NCBI RefSeq assembly: GCF_965363235.1
Contig: NC_134849.1
Location: forward strand, 66,545,122-66,609,121
Origin: Mytilus galloprovincialis
Taxonomy: Eukaryota > Mollusca > Bivalvia > Mytilida > Mytilidae
DNA length: 64,000 bases
Direction of reading: 5' to 3'
This document shows positions 11,636 through 22,200 of this stretch, piece by piece. Numbering within the stretch: the first letter of the stretch is position 1; each line of letters opens with the position of its first letter. A model generated the notes under the pieces. The model was not told the DNA's origin and made no database searches. It was given only the letters and a program-made list of their open reading frames with translations. The translations under genes were made by a program, and so were the position numbers.

Positions 11636-12240
11636 AACCATGTATTTAGATTTATTATATTTGGGCCTGGTTATCAAATTGTCTCACAGTGAGGTCTAAA
11701 GGGTCCAAAATTGAACTTTATTTGATTTCATCAAAAATTGAATTTTTGGGGTTCTTTGATATGCTGAATCTAACCATGTATTTAGATTTTGGATATTGGA
11801 ATACCACAAGGGATGGTAAGAAGTGTCTTTGGGAGTTACGGCTCAAACCGTTAAGGAATAAGGTGCAAAAAAGGGGAAAAAAGGGTTTCCAGTTTTCAAG
11901 TTGGTCTAAATCGGGGTCCAATTTTAAACTTTGTTTGATTTCAATAAAAATTGAATATTTGGGGTTCTTCGATATGCTGAATCTTACCATGTATTTAGAT
12001 TTATTATATTTGGGCCTGGTTATCAAATTGTCTCACAGTGAGGTCTAAAGGGTCCAAAATTGAACTTTATTTGATTTCATCAAACATTGAATTTTTGGGG
12101 TTCTTTGATATGCTGAATCTAACCATGTATTTAGATTTTGGATATTGGAATACCACAACGGATGGTAAGAAGTGTCTTTGGGAGTAATGGCTCAAACCGT
12201 TAAGGAATAAGGTGCAAAAAAGGGGAAAAAAGGGTTTCCA
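11636..12240 (+). repeat. ~349-bp higher-order duplication inside the long element
   Basis: The stretch from ACCATGTATTTAGATTTATT through GGGCCTGGTTATCAAATTG and AAACCGTTAAGGAATAAGG restarts 349 bp later at 11986. The second copy is cut off at 12240 by the nested repeat. The paired ORFs at 11689-12267 on both strands arise from this duplication. Confidence 0.7.
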
Positions 12241-12780
12241 GGTTAATGGACAATTACTTAAGTACAAAACATAATTTAAAAGCAGTGTAAAAGAGGGACG
12301 AAAGATACCAAGGGGACAGTCAAACTCATAAATCTAAAACAAACTGACAAAGCCATGGCTAAAAATGAAAAAGACAAACAGACAAACAATAGTACACATG
12401 ACACAACATAGAAAACTAAAGAATAAACAACACGAACCCCACCAAAAACTAGAGGTGATCTCAGGTGCTCTGGAAGGGTAAGCAGATCCTGCTCCACATG
12501 TGGCAACCGTCGTGTTGCTTATGTGATACCAATTTCGGTAAATAGTCTTAATTCAGTAGGTCACATTCATGAAAGGGAAGGGGATTGTAGTTACGACATA
12601 AGGATTATATCCGATATCATTTGTGAAACGGTTATTCCATAACGGTCAACCAACTCGTGATGGCGTCCGTAAAATTTACAAAGGGATGATTTCAACTTCA
12701 CGATTTGGAACTCTTGGTTTAATAGCTTCCTTCTAAGCAGCAACCCTCTATCAAGATAATCATAATAGGAAATGCAGCAC
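12241..12780 (-). repeat. Dispersed mussel repeat inserted in inverse orientation
   Basis: Reads on the minus strand as the repeat seen forward at 39795-40080: AGAGGGACGAAAGATACCAA is the reverse complement of the GGTATCTTTCGTCCCTCTTT end, and GGTGCTCTGGAAGGGTAAGC corresponds to the GCTTACCCTTCCGGAGCACC start. It interrupts the 349-bp unit. Confidence 0.7.
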
Positions 12781-12886
12781 GGGAATATTGTATCATTGGA
12801 AATTGAAACTTTTTTAATATCTCACCTAAACTAAAAAAGTATATTGGAAATTTGCCAAAAACTTTTTTATTAATAAGTTCCAATGG

Positions 12887-13470
12887 AAAGGAGTAGGTCC
12901 AATAAGAGCCATTTTTGGCCCCAAAATATAGCAGTTTTACAAAATTGTTAAAATGTAAACTTTTAGTTATTTATTGGACAGTAGTATGCTTCTGCTACAT
13001 AAATATGGGCTGTTTTTGACAATACAATGCACATATATCGGGTACTAGCACCATTAAGTCATGCTAAATTACTGAAATCTTCACAATTCTAGCATTTTAG
13101 TTAAATTTTAGACAGTTTTCGTGTGAAACGAAAGTGGCCGCATTCGTGTTCATCCTTAATATTGAAATGTAAGTTGTATTTTATGATAATACATAACATA
13201 TATAAAGGTTGAGGATGAACACGGATGCGGCCACTTTCATTTTTGACAAAAATCATCTGAAAAGTGACATTTTTCGGCATCTTTGGTATATTTTTCATAT
13301 TTGAGCTTGAATCGGGTTGTTTTTAATAACTAAATCAGTTAAAATCTTTCACATAAATTAATTGATTCAAATGAAATAGACACTTAAGTGTTTAAAAAGT
13401 GGTCAAAATCTTTCGTAAGATGAACCTGAAATTTGAGGCCAAAATCGGTCCTTACCGGACCTACTCCTTT
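12887..13470. mobile_element. TIR element AAAGGAGTAGGTCC with an internal palindrome
   Basis: About 584 bp between AAAGGAGTAGGTCC and GGACCTACTCCTTT (14-bp perfect inverted ends), inserted where the host repeat should read CCAATGGAAATTTGCCAA. Two long inverted arms near the middle (GAAAGTGGCCGCATTCGTG at about 13130 and CACGGATGCGGCCACTTTC at about 13220) would form a hairpin. No transposase ORF; a MITE. Parts of 31630-31820 and 46090-46280 are diverged relatives. Confidence 0.75.
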
Positions 13471-14308
13471 GCCAATAACTTAGTTTAATGAACTTTATTG
13501 GAAATTTGCCAATATAAAATGTTGCTGTTTATCTCACCTAAACTGCTTTTAAATTATGTATATTGCAAATTTGCCAATGACTTTAGTTTAATAAACTTCA
13601 TTGGAAATTTGCCAATATAAAATGTTTTTGTTTATTTTTAGCCATGATTATTGTAGTTTCAAGAAAATAAATTGGAGTTATCTTTCTTTGTCCAGAATGA
13701 TTTTTGAATCACCTTAAACCAATGCTTAATATGAAATATTCTTTGAAAATTGGAGTTATCTTTCGTTGTCCAGAATAGTAGTTGAATCAACTTAAATTAT
13801 TGCTTTATACAATATACAATGTATATTCACTTTTACTACCAACTAATAAGTTAAAACAATCTTTACCGTTAAGTGATTACAAACACTTTTTTTACATTTT
13901 AATATTTTATGATGTATTTAAATGAGTAGTTATTGTTGCAAACTCCATTATAAATTTGAATTGAGATCAGTTTTGCAATAAGGGAAAGGGGGATGGGAAA
14001 AAAAATTGGGGGGGGGGGTCAATTTTTCTCATTCCAGATTTCAGAAATAAAAACAAAATTTCGTCAAAATATTTTTTTGAGAGGATTAATATTCAACAGC
14101 ATAGTGAATTGCTCAAAGGCAAAACAAAATATTTTAAGTTCCTTAGACCACATTCATTCTGTGTCAGAAACCTATGCTGTGTCAACTATTTAATCACAAC
14201 CCAAATTTAGAGCTGAATGCAGCTTGAATGTTGTGTTCATACTTGCCCCAACCGTTCAGGGTTCAACCTCTGCGGTCGTATAAAACTACGCCCTGCGGAA
14301 CATCTGGT

Positions 14309-14400
14309 TGGTTATTATCTTGAATACTATTATAGATAGAGATAAACTGTAAACAGCAATAATGTTCAGGTAAGATCTACACACATCCATTGGTTTTTAA
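14309..14400 (+). repeat. Bivalve GCTCACCTGGCCC repeat, start of unit 3
   Basis: TGGTTATTATCTTGAATACT, GATAGAGATAAACTGTAAAC and GTAAGATCTACAC repeat the start of unit 2 (10377) and then fade. This confirms that the long element splits the same repeat. Confidence 0.7.
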
Positions 14401-15486
14401 GTAAGTACATTTGATTCACACTGCCCTGAAGGTAGGTTTTCAATTGGTATACGTAGTTCAGAGAGAGGTTTCGTGGATCACTTATAAACGTGTCCAATAC
14501 CGCATATCCATACAAAAATAAGATGTGGTATGATTGCCAGAAACCAAAAGACGTAGAAGGTTAGTATTCATAGTTTAATTGTTCTTAAATTCATCCAGTT
14601 TGATGCATAAAATATCAAGAAATGAAATGGGAAAGTGTATTAAAAAAAAAGAAGTTATACTCTGTTCACACTAGGGACTATGAACGAAAACCAAAGGACG
14701 ATAACTGTGTCCTTGGACCATATTCTCAAATTTCATATGACATTTATCTTAACATAAACAAATATGTCTAGTCAGGACAATTAAACTTTTCAAAAGTTGT
14801 ATTTAATGTTCTAGATATTGATTCCATTGTTAAGAATGTTATAAGATACGCATTCAAGACGGGTAGCCATATTTAAAGAAGAAATAAATTGAGGTATGTT
14901 TATCGTTATATTGACATTTTGGTAGTATGAGTAAAATTAAATGTAAAATATTGAATGCAATATAGAATTGTCATTCCTTCTGAATAGAAAATAATTGTAT
15001 CTGCATTATTGTTTGACGAACGCTAGTGGGTATATGATTTATTATACATACTTTTCCCGAAATGTCTGAAAAATGCTTATTTTTTATGACTCAACTTTAA
15101 ATAAATGTGTTGCATTATTACCCTATGTTAGAACAAAAATTTAAAAGACTCAACATAACTTATACCTGACAAAGGAACTAATTAGACCAACAGCAAGTAG
15201 AACACAATATTTGTTCATAGTTTTACAAAATTCTCTGTGTTCCGAATAAACTTTTGTTGAATGATACAACATGTTTTTAAATTTCAAAGATATGTAATTA
15301 CAGAATTAGGTAACGTTGATAACTGTACCACTTAGTGCAAACTACGACGCAAATGTTAGTCACTAAGTAATCCAGAACATTTAAATCCTATGTCTTATGC
15401 ACCTATTGTGAGTTTGCTCAGTTTGACAAGATATTCCTACACAAAATAAACATTTTGCTACTGTCAAAAAGAAATTCTACATTTCA
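14401..15486. other. Upstream region of TRIM-A
   Basis: Apart from a short GATGTGGTATGATTGCC fragment (14520-14545) and the putative first exon at 14840-14893, nothing is recognised here. Presumably intron and 5' flank of TRIM-A. Confidence 0.4.
14840..14893 (+). promoter_or_regulatory. Putative non-coding first exon/promoter block of TRIM-A
   Basis: ATAAGATACGCATTCAAGA, GGGTAGCCATATTTAAAG and AAATAAATTGAG followed by GTATGT match blocks at 37770 and 53151 and, more loosely, 21020. Ending at a good donor 1.2 kb before a coding exon that begins at an acceptor, it is best read as a 5' UTR exon. Inference from conservation. Confidence 0.45.
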
Positions 15487-15735
15487 GGATGAAACTGGAT
15501 GAATTTAAGATGCCTTGTGTATCTTGATGATTTTATTATCTTTTGGAAATCTTTTGATGAAACTTTACAAAACTTGACAACTGTTTTCCATCGATTCCAG
15601 TCAGCAAACCTAAAACTTAAACCAAAGAAATGTGCCCTCTTTGAAGAAGAAGTGTCCTTTTTGGGTCACGTCGTTTCCGAGGAAGGAGTTAAGTGTAACC
15701 GTGAAAAAATTCTATTCTGTTTTCGAAATCCTCAT
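15487..15735 (+). mobile_element. Ty3/gypsy-type LTR retrotransposon fossil, RT fragment
   Basis: A short piece of a pol reverse transcriptase: VYLDDFIIFWKSFDETLQNL carries the YxDD-type catalytic box, and FLGHVVSEEGV is the typical gypsy block after it. No LTR, integrase or gag is seen nearby. It is an isolated, broken relic about 330 bp upstream of TRIM-A; age not estimable from one copy. Confidence 0.8.
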
Positions 15736-16062
15736 CATTAGAATCTTCAAACTAAAAAGACAAATGGTTTCGTAAAAGGAATGGCCTACGACGACACATA
15801 TCCTTTTAGGAAGAGATAAATCATACTGAGATTCAAACAACAAAAATCTCTGAAACTGTCATTATCATCAAGATGCTTGATTTCCTGCTTGACAACACAA
15901 CTGTTACGCTTAGAGACGTTTTTATTTTTAAAACAGCCGATGTCTTCATGTGTATCTTTTCTATTAAGGTTACACCATTTTTCTCTCCAAAAAATGCTTG
16001 AAGTCTTGACGACGACTAACATTTTCTTTACCGAATTACCTGTAATACATGTGTTTCAGACA

Positions 16063-17706
16063 ATGGAAGACACTCAATGTGAATCGTGTAAAACACTAGG
16101 TAAGAACAGCATATCGGCTCATTGGTGTGTCACGTGTAAAAGTGCATTATGCCCAGAATGTACAGAAAACCATCACACCCTACCCTTGACTCAAGAACAC
16201 GAACTCGTTGATATTAACGACAAGCCATATCATCCTACTATCCCTTACCAAGGCTGTTCAAAACACAACAAATCGCCTTTTGAATATTTTTGTATCGACC
16301 ATGATACTCTATATTGCAAAGAATGTAAAGTAGAAACTCATTGTTTCTGTCAAAAAGTTATGCCAGTTGACATAGCATCTAAAGGCATTAAACAGTCTGA
16401 GTCATTCGTCGAGACTATTGAACTCATTAATCATGTTTTAACTACTACATCCATCATTTCAAACGACAGACACACCTTAATTGAGAGGATAGAAGAACAA
16501 GCCATTGGAGTAAAAATTGAAATAATGAGATTGAGAGAAGAATTAACGATCCGCAACATCGAATCTCTGGGGAAGTCATTGCTAGAGGATCTGAAACTAC
16601 AAAAAGATAAAATAGTAACAAACGCTAAAGAAATGCTTAGTGAAATACAAAATATTGAAATGATAACAAAAGAACAAAAGGATACTTTTGATAAAGTTGA
16701 GAAACATGGATCAGAAAAACAAGCATTCATTGCTGTTCATAGTTGCAAAAGTCTTCTGGATTTTTTCGAAAAGAAACTTATTACCATGACAGAGCAAACA
16801 ACCCAACCTACAATTAAACTGAATCAAAACATGATTCAAGAAACCATCACGTCTATTGGAACACTTGAAATAAAAGAAGAACCATCTGTCATTACATGTG
16901 TTCATACAAAAAAGCAGCAGCCGCAAATTCCTCTTGGAAAACATCATGGATTACCATCGTTCATTCATAAGCAAGATATAGATATAGGGAATATGCGACA
17001 TGTTATCAAGGGAATAATAATAAACGAGAAAGACGAACTCATTACAACTGTCTATTCATTCTTGTCTGATTCAAGAATAATGATCCATGATAATATGGTT
17101 AATTTCAAATACCAACTTAATATTGAATTCCGACCAGGGCAAATTGCTCTTATTCCAGATAAAAACATGGGTGTAGTTACATCGTATTTACAAGATTTTA
17201 TACAATTTATAGACTTTGACCAAAAGAAACTTTTAAATAAAGTATACTTAAAAACGAGTGGACTAGGAGGGATTGCTGCATCCAAACTAAACGTGTTTGT
17301 TGGAACGAAAGGAAACATATCGCTTCTTGATCACAAAGGCAGCTATATTCGTTCTATTGAAATATCTAACGAAGAACTAACACCGTGGTACATCGTATTT
17401 GATAGAAATATCTACTACAGCGACAATGAGATAGTTTGTTGTTTGACAGTCGACGGTGAAAGTCTGTTTACATACGAACCGCAAGACAACAAAAGACTGC
17501 ATGGTGTAGCAATAGACACGGAAGGATTTGTGTACGTTTTTGCTCATAATAAAGGAGTTTGTAGACTGAGACCGGATGGAACATATACTGACATAGTTGT
17601 TGATAAACAAATAACGCGGACCCAGGATATTGGCTTCAACAAAGACTGTACTAAATTGTTTATCGCATGCGGTAAAAGCATCTTAGTTTATAATCGTTTC
17701 AACTGA
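16063..17706 (+). CDS. TRIM-A: RING-less B-box/coiled-coil/NHL-like protein
   Basis: 547 residues from the ATG at 16063, chosen because an acceptor (TTTCAG, exon from 16060) sits 3 bases before it and all five paralogues start at the same spot. The 62 in-frame codons upstream have no counterpart in the family. B-box 1 uses C6, C9, C22, C25, C30, C33, H37 and H46; a B-box 2 follows (GCSKHNKSPFEYFCIDH, then YCKECKVETH). A coiled coil spans about 130-250, and the C-terminal half is an NHL-like propeller (NKGVCRLRPDGTYTDIVV). No RING is encoded, so any ubiquitin-ligase role is unproven. Related molluscan proteins are usually named TRIM2/3/45/56-like. Most diverged of the open copies. The single coding exon is intact. 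Confidence 0.88.
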   Translation: MEDTQCESCKTLGKNSISAHWCVTCKSALCPECTENHHTLPLTQEHELVDINDKPYHPTIPYQGCSKHNKSPFEYFCIDHDTLYCKECKVETHCFCQKVMPVDIASKGIKQSESFVETIELINHVLTTTSIISNDRHTLIERIEEQAIGVKIEIMRLREELTIRNIESLGKSLLEDLKLQKDKIVTNAKEMLSEIQNIEMITKEQKDTFDKVEKHGSEKQAFIAVHSCKSLLDFFEKKLITMTEQTTQPTIKLNQNMIQETITSIGTLEIKEEPSVITCVHTKKQQPQIPLGKHHGLPSFIHKQDIDIGNMRHVIKGIIINEKDELITTVYSFLSDSRIMIHDNMVNFKYQLNIEFRPGQIALIPDKNMGVVTSYLQDFIQFIDFDQKKLLNKVYLKTSGLGGIAASKLNVFVGTKGNISLLDHKGSYIRSIEISNEELTPWYIVFDRNIYYSDNEIVCCLTVDGESLFTYEPQDNKRLHGVAIDTEGFVYVFAHNKGVCRLRPDGTYTDIVVDKQITRTQDIGFNKDCTKLFIACGKSILVYNRFN

Positions 17707-18490
17707 TCTGAATGGGAAATTTGAAGGTGGTTTTCAATTTGGTAGTTCAAGAGTGTCCACGTACTTGAACTAGTTGAATTACAAGACTAAAAGGAAAAAA
17801 AAATAGTTTCACAAACATAATCTAATTATATATAACTTATAAGTGATGTTAATTCGTCAATGATCCACACAGCATATATGCACACAGATAAAAATGAATC
17901 AAATATAGAAATTCCTTTGGTCTTTTAAATTCAATATCATTATTTTAAGGCTAAAGATAAAATATTGACAGTGTTTGAACCACACACATTACTCTTAGTA
18001 TATACGACCTGTGCATCTAAAACAGTTTTAACGCATTGTTGGCCCTTGATATGTTATGGTTATATAATTTGTGTATTTCCACTGATGATGTTTAGAAAAA
18101 AATGCTAATTTTAGCTAATTTATTAATATTTTCTAAAGTCATGTGGATAGTTTGTGAAGATTATTAATTATAATTTATATGTTTAAATTTTATCATTTTA
18201 ATCATACCTTTTGTTTAATATTTCATGCTATGCATTTGACCAGCTTTCTGACCATGCTTAGAATACATTTCATATGCTTTTAGCTTTAATACCTAGATTA
18301 TGAAGCTTATATTCAGCTTATTACCTTCATGCTTTTAGCGCTTCAATTTTGTGATGTGTATATGCATGTGTATTTTGTGTTGTTCTGTTTTAATTGTCTT
18401 GTATGTCGGTTAAAAGCTAATTAGAGCTTATGTTATTTCCTTGTTTGTATACAATGACGACACTAAATAAAGTTTATTAATTTATTAATT
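17707..18490 (+). other. TRIM-A 3' flank with a possible LINE tail
   Basis: About 18000-18490 ends with GTCTTGTATGTCGGTTAAAA, CAATGACGACACTAAATAAA and a short TTAATTTATTAATTTATTA tandem. This looks like the 3' tail of a non-LTR element. Its AATAAA at 18466 may or may not serve TRIM-A. No ORF. Confidence 0.35.
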
Positions 18491-19039
18491 TATTATCAGA
18501 AACGACGATGCTAAAAAGTAATCATATGTTGTTATATAATGATTTGTAGGACATTGCCAAGCAAGGTGTTAACTTTCAATTAATTGTACGTCTTCAATTA
18601 CTGACAACATTCATCAATTTTTTAATAGAATAAATACTTTCGGAAATTTGCTGATTCATTTATGCTTACAAATTGTCCTGATTGATGACATTGCAAAGTA
18701 TACAATAATATGACAGTTGTTTCCCTTTAGATTGATGTTTTTGACGTTTGATGAGACGTTCAATTTTGAAATTTCCTTGGAGTTCGGTATTATTTTATTT
18801 TAACCTGTACCCATCAAAACTATTGAATTATCTGAATCGCAGATAAAGAGTACAAAATAGACTGAAAGCAAAGTTGTCAGATCAGAACTGAATTTACCAC
18901 GGTGAATTATTCTTAGAATTAACTGTATGACTGGAATTGTCTGTAAAACTTATTGTGCAGACTTTTCAGAAGATTTAATGATACGAACTATTTTATATTT
19001 AATTAATGGTTTAAGAAGAATTTGGTATGAATAAACATG
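18491..19039. other. Intergenic DNA with a repeat scrap
   Basis: 18745-18805 (TTTCCTTGGAGTTCGGTATT) resembles the end of a repeat also seen at 40905-40970 and, inverted, at 56575-56615. Otherwise nothing recognised. Confidence 0.4.
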
Positions 19040-20120
19040 AAAGAATGTTTGAATATCTTAACTAAGCCATAGTTTGTTGACCACCTACTATGAAAAAATC
19101 TAATTCCCTTCAGACATCAGAGTATTTGGTATAAATCAATTTCTGAATAGTTTTATTTATTTATGTCATTTTTAACCTTCTGCCATGGTCATAATAGACC
19201 CCTTATAAACCTCAGATTTTCAAATTACAATAGCCATTCAAACTACTTCTTACAGTAACATTGCTTTCATAAGCTTTTGGTATGAAAACTGTTGTCAATA
19301 ATTGCTTACATCCACTTAATTTGAAATTTGGTGGATAGACCCATTGGCAATTAGACCATATTTCCCTTTTCATGAAACATGTATAGAAAATATGTAATAC
19401 CATTTTTACTGAGCCATAGTTTTGTAAACTCCCTTCCATAGAAGATTAAAGACCTCAGATTGTTAATGCCACAGTTTCATTTAGAAATGATAGTTTGATA
19501 AACCCTAGCGATGGATTACACATTTAAGGAACAATGTTTGAACTGTCAATGTCTTTTGAACCCCCTACCATGGAAAATGAAATCACTTTCCAACCTTAGA
19601 TTTTCTATAGTCGTATGAATAAAGCATGACATAAAAGATAATAAAACATTTTAAATAGCCATGATAGTTGTACTCCTATAAACCCACAATTTTCAAATAA
19701 TATACCTTTTCCATATATAGCAATATCACTTCAATAATTATTCGGTATGCAACACCCTTTTTCCCCCTTAGCCATTGTATTTTGAACCCCCTACCATGGA
19801 AAATGGAACCCTTCTATATCCATAAGATTTTTTTTCCAATTTCCATAGCTATTCAAACTGAGTATATAGTAATAAGCTTTGCTTATCATTTGATATGGAT
19901 AAATATGTTAGAAAATATAGTTTGACTTTTTTATTTTGCCATTGAATTTTGAACCCCTACCATTAAAAATTTAACCTCTATCAATACACTTTGACAATAA
20001 ACAGTCGTATAAAGCAAATACATGGAGTATTTTTAAAGACATGATGGCTTTATTATGCAGTCTTAAATACATACCATAACTTACGTCCATTTTTATGAAT
20101 CAAATTTTAACCCTATCAAT
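19040..20120 (+). repeat. Decayed tandem repeat, ACCCCCTACCATGGAAAAT motif
   Basis: A loosely repeating block of roughly 115-230 bp. The motif appears as ACCACCTACTATGAAAAAAT (19080), AACTCCCTTCCATAGAAGA (19427), AACCCCCTACCATGGAAAAT (19559), the same at 19786, and AACCCCTACCATTAAAAAT (19951). Between motifs, CTCAGATTTTC and CATTCAAAC-like words recur. Old and heavily diverged. Confidence 0.5.
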
Positions 20121-20263
20121 ATGCTAAATCATCGATATAGGGTAGATAGGGTATAATTATCAATGAAATAATCTTCATCAAGAGAACATATGACAAATAG
20201 AAAGTCAATATTATGGAATAATATAGTAGACAGCACGAGTAGCAAACCCTGCAGTAGATATAA

Positions 20264-20545
20264 AAATAATGTAGTATGATTGCCAATAAGAAAACTTACA
20301 GTCAGAGATCAAATGAAAAATCGGAATTTGACATAATGAAATAAGTAGACAGCTCTCTCACATATAAGACAATAACAATCAAAACCAAGGAGTAAACAAA
20401 GACTAAAACACAAAAGGATATTAACATCAACAGTTATAAACCGGGAGGGAAATCAGGTGCTCCGAAAGGGTAAGCATTTCCTGCACAGTATACGGCACCT
20501 GTCGTGTTATTTCTGTGTTCAGTACGGTAATGATGGAAATATAAA
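20264..20545 (-). repeat. Dispersed mussel repeats, composite
   Basis: 20264-20330 has the GTAGTATGATTGCCAATAAG start of the GATGTGGTATGATTGCC family on the + strand. 20440-20530 (AAATCAGGTGCTCCGAAAGG, then GGCACCTGTCGTGTTATTTC) reads as the reverse of the repeat at 39795-40080. Confidence 0.55.
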
Positions 20546-20800
20546 TGTTTCTCTCACATCAAAATCTTTACGAATTCATATTTAGAGTCTGTAACATTGT
20601 ACAACACTTATATAAACACTTTTTAAACTGCAACTAGTTGTGTTTATTTCCTTAATATAGTAACATAGCTATTTTGTATAATGTCAATTTCGTTATGGAA
20701 CACTTTCTTCGTTATGGAACACTTTCTCAACAATCAAGGGTCGATTAAGGGATGAAAATATGTTTAACATTTGTGTTACGAGATGCAGTATATAATTAAT

Positions 20801-20936
20801 ATTAGGTCAGTGTCAAAATATAAACATTTTTGAACTCAACACAAAACTGGGGAGGACCTCGGGAGAACCTCGTCTTTCCCCAGTATCCCAGTCTCACACA
20901 AAAAAGTTTATATTTTCCTGACATTGACCTAATATT
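20801..20936. repeat. Short foldback (inverted-repeat) element
   Basis: AATATTAGGTCAGTGTC..AAAATATAAAC on the left is answered by GTTTATATTTTCCTGACA and TTGACCTAATATT on the right, about 136 bp end to end. The GC-richer loop contains ACTGGGG and CCCCAGT. Probably a small MITE. Confidence 0.6.
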
Positions 20937-20993
20937 GTATATTTATGTGTTACCCTTAACAAGCTTTTTAATAAGCTACTTTGTGCTCTCTTG

Positions 20994-21075
20994 AATATTA
21001 GATCAGGTGATCTGAATGTTGTGAAATATCTATAAAACTTCCGGGTAGCCATAGTTGATTTCAACATAATTTGGG
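20994..21075 (+). promoter_or_regulatory. Putative first exon/promoter block of TRIM-B
   Basis: GATCAGGTGATC, then a short gap, ACTTCCGGGTAGCCAT and a donor (GGG|GTAAGT at 21076). The same module precedes TRIM-D and TRIM-F. The 12-mer is an inverted repeat around an E-box-like CAGGTG. The coding exon acceptor lies 3.9 kb downstream. Confidence 0.45.
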
Positions 21076-21649
21076 GTAAGTTAAACGTTTGAATTACCCT
21101 TTGTTCATAGGTAATGAAAAAAACTGGATGTAAAATAAGGTCAACCAGGCAGAAACAAATTTCAATTTCCGTCTTTCTTGTTAAGACAAAAAGAAGCACT
21201 TAACCTTACTACAACTCTCACATTGTCAGGATAATCTCTTATTAGTTATTATTGTAATACTTAATCATTATTTTTAAGTACAAAAAGTGATAATCATTTG
21301 ATAATTTGATAGTGTATTATCATCAAATTTACACAAAAAGTTGCATTACTACTATACAATAACAACTTTTTCTTTCATCATGGAAGGTTCATGGCCTTGA
21401 GGACAAATAGATAGATGATCCATTTCTAAATTATATTAAAAGTTATATTAATATTTTATTAAAACCTTGGGAAGGAGACTTTGAGGTATTCAAAATAAAT
21501 GGATTTAACTTAATTTCAAAATGTAATCGTAAGAAGAAAAAAGGATCGAGATCGGAGATATAGTGGAGGTGTAATAATCTACATCAGAAAAGAATATACG
21601 AAGGGTATAACTTATTTAAAGGACGCTTAACTGTCAGAGCTACGTTTAG

Positions 21650-22200
21650 TAAATGGGAGGTTATTTTTGTGTCCATGGATTTATGAGTTTGAACAGCGGT
21701 ATACTACTGTTGCCTTTATTAGGGGACTCGTTAGGTTATTATACATATATGTCTAAAAATGGTTTTAGCACTGTTGATTGTGCTTTAGTGAGTTAAAGTC
21801 TCCTGTCCTCAGTTCAATATTTTAAGACAAATGTCCTGTACCAAGTCAGGAATATGGCCATTGTTATATTATAGTTCGTTTCTGTGTGTGTTACATTTTA
21901 ACGTTGCGTCGTTTGTTTTCTGTTATTTTTTAGTGTAAATTCACATTTCGAATAGACGTGTCACGGTACTTGTCTATCCCAAATTCATGTATTTGGTTTT
22001 GATGTTATATTTGCTATTCTCGTGGGATTTGTCTGATGCCTGGTCCGTTTCTGTGTGTGTTACATTGTAGTGTTGTGTCGTTGTTTTCCTCTTATATTTA
22101 ATGCGTTTCCCTCAGTTTTAGTTTGTTACCCCGATTATGTTTTTTGTCCATGGATTTATGAGTTTGAACTGCGGTATACTACTGTTGCCTTTATTTAACA
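21650..22200 (+). repeat. Dispersed mussel repeat (GCGGTATACTACTGTTGCC end)
   Basis: Landmarks: GAACAGCGGTATACTACTG near 21693, ATGTCCTGTACCAAGTCAGG, two similar GTTTCTGTGTGTGTTACAT blocks, GTTTCCCTCAGTTTTAGTTT and a final GCGGTATACTACTGTTGCC. The inverse copy is at 39395-39770. No ORF. Confidence 0.65.

Larger units (their letters stand above)
10880..14308 (+). mobile_element. Long ATACGACCGCA bivalve element, nested insertions inside
   Basis: Bounded by ATACGACCGCA on the left and TGCGGTCGTAT near 14275, then ACGCCCTGCGGAACATCTGG to 14308. After a GTCGTCGTC run come three diverged ~160-bp units (AGAAATCTATG at 11004, 11164, 11327), then ~135-bp units (AACCATGTATTTAGATT at 11501, 11636, 11772). 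Nested inside are 12241-12780 and 12887-13470. The tail, with GTTATCTTTCTTTGTCCAG and a G-run near 14008, matches my memory of Mytilus copies. A second, inverted copy lies at 60685-61897. The ORFs across it on both strands are repeat translations. No protein gene found; probably non-autonomous. Confidence 0.7.

Noticed and set aside
11689-12267. Overlapping ORFs of 66-119 codons on both strands
   Set aside because: They are translations of a 135/349-bp tandem repeat, mirrored on both strands.
15487-15735. Functional link of the LTR-element RT fragment to TRIM-A
   Set aside because: Isolated relic with no shared transcript signal; nearness alone does not support co-option.
15877-16062. 62-codon N-terminal extension of TRIM-A
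   Set aside because: It precedes a splice acceptor used by all paralogues and has no counterpart in them, so it is intron read as ORF.
16431-17610. Antisense ORFs over TRIM-A (and similar over C, D, F)
   Set aside because: Shadows of the coding strand.
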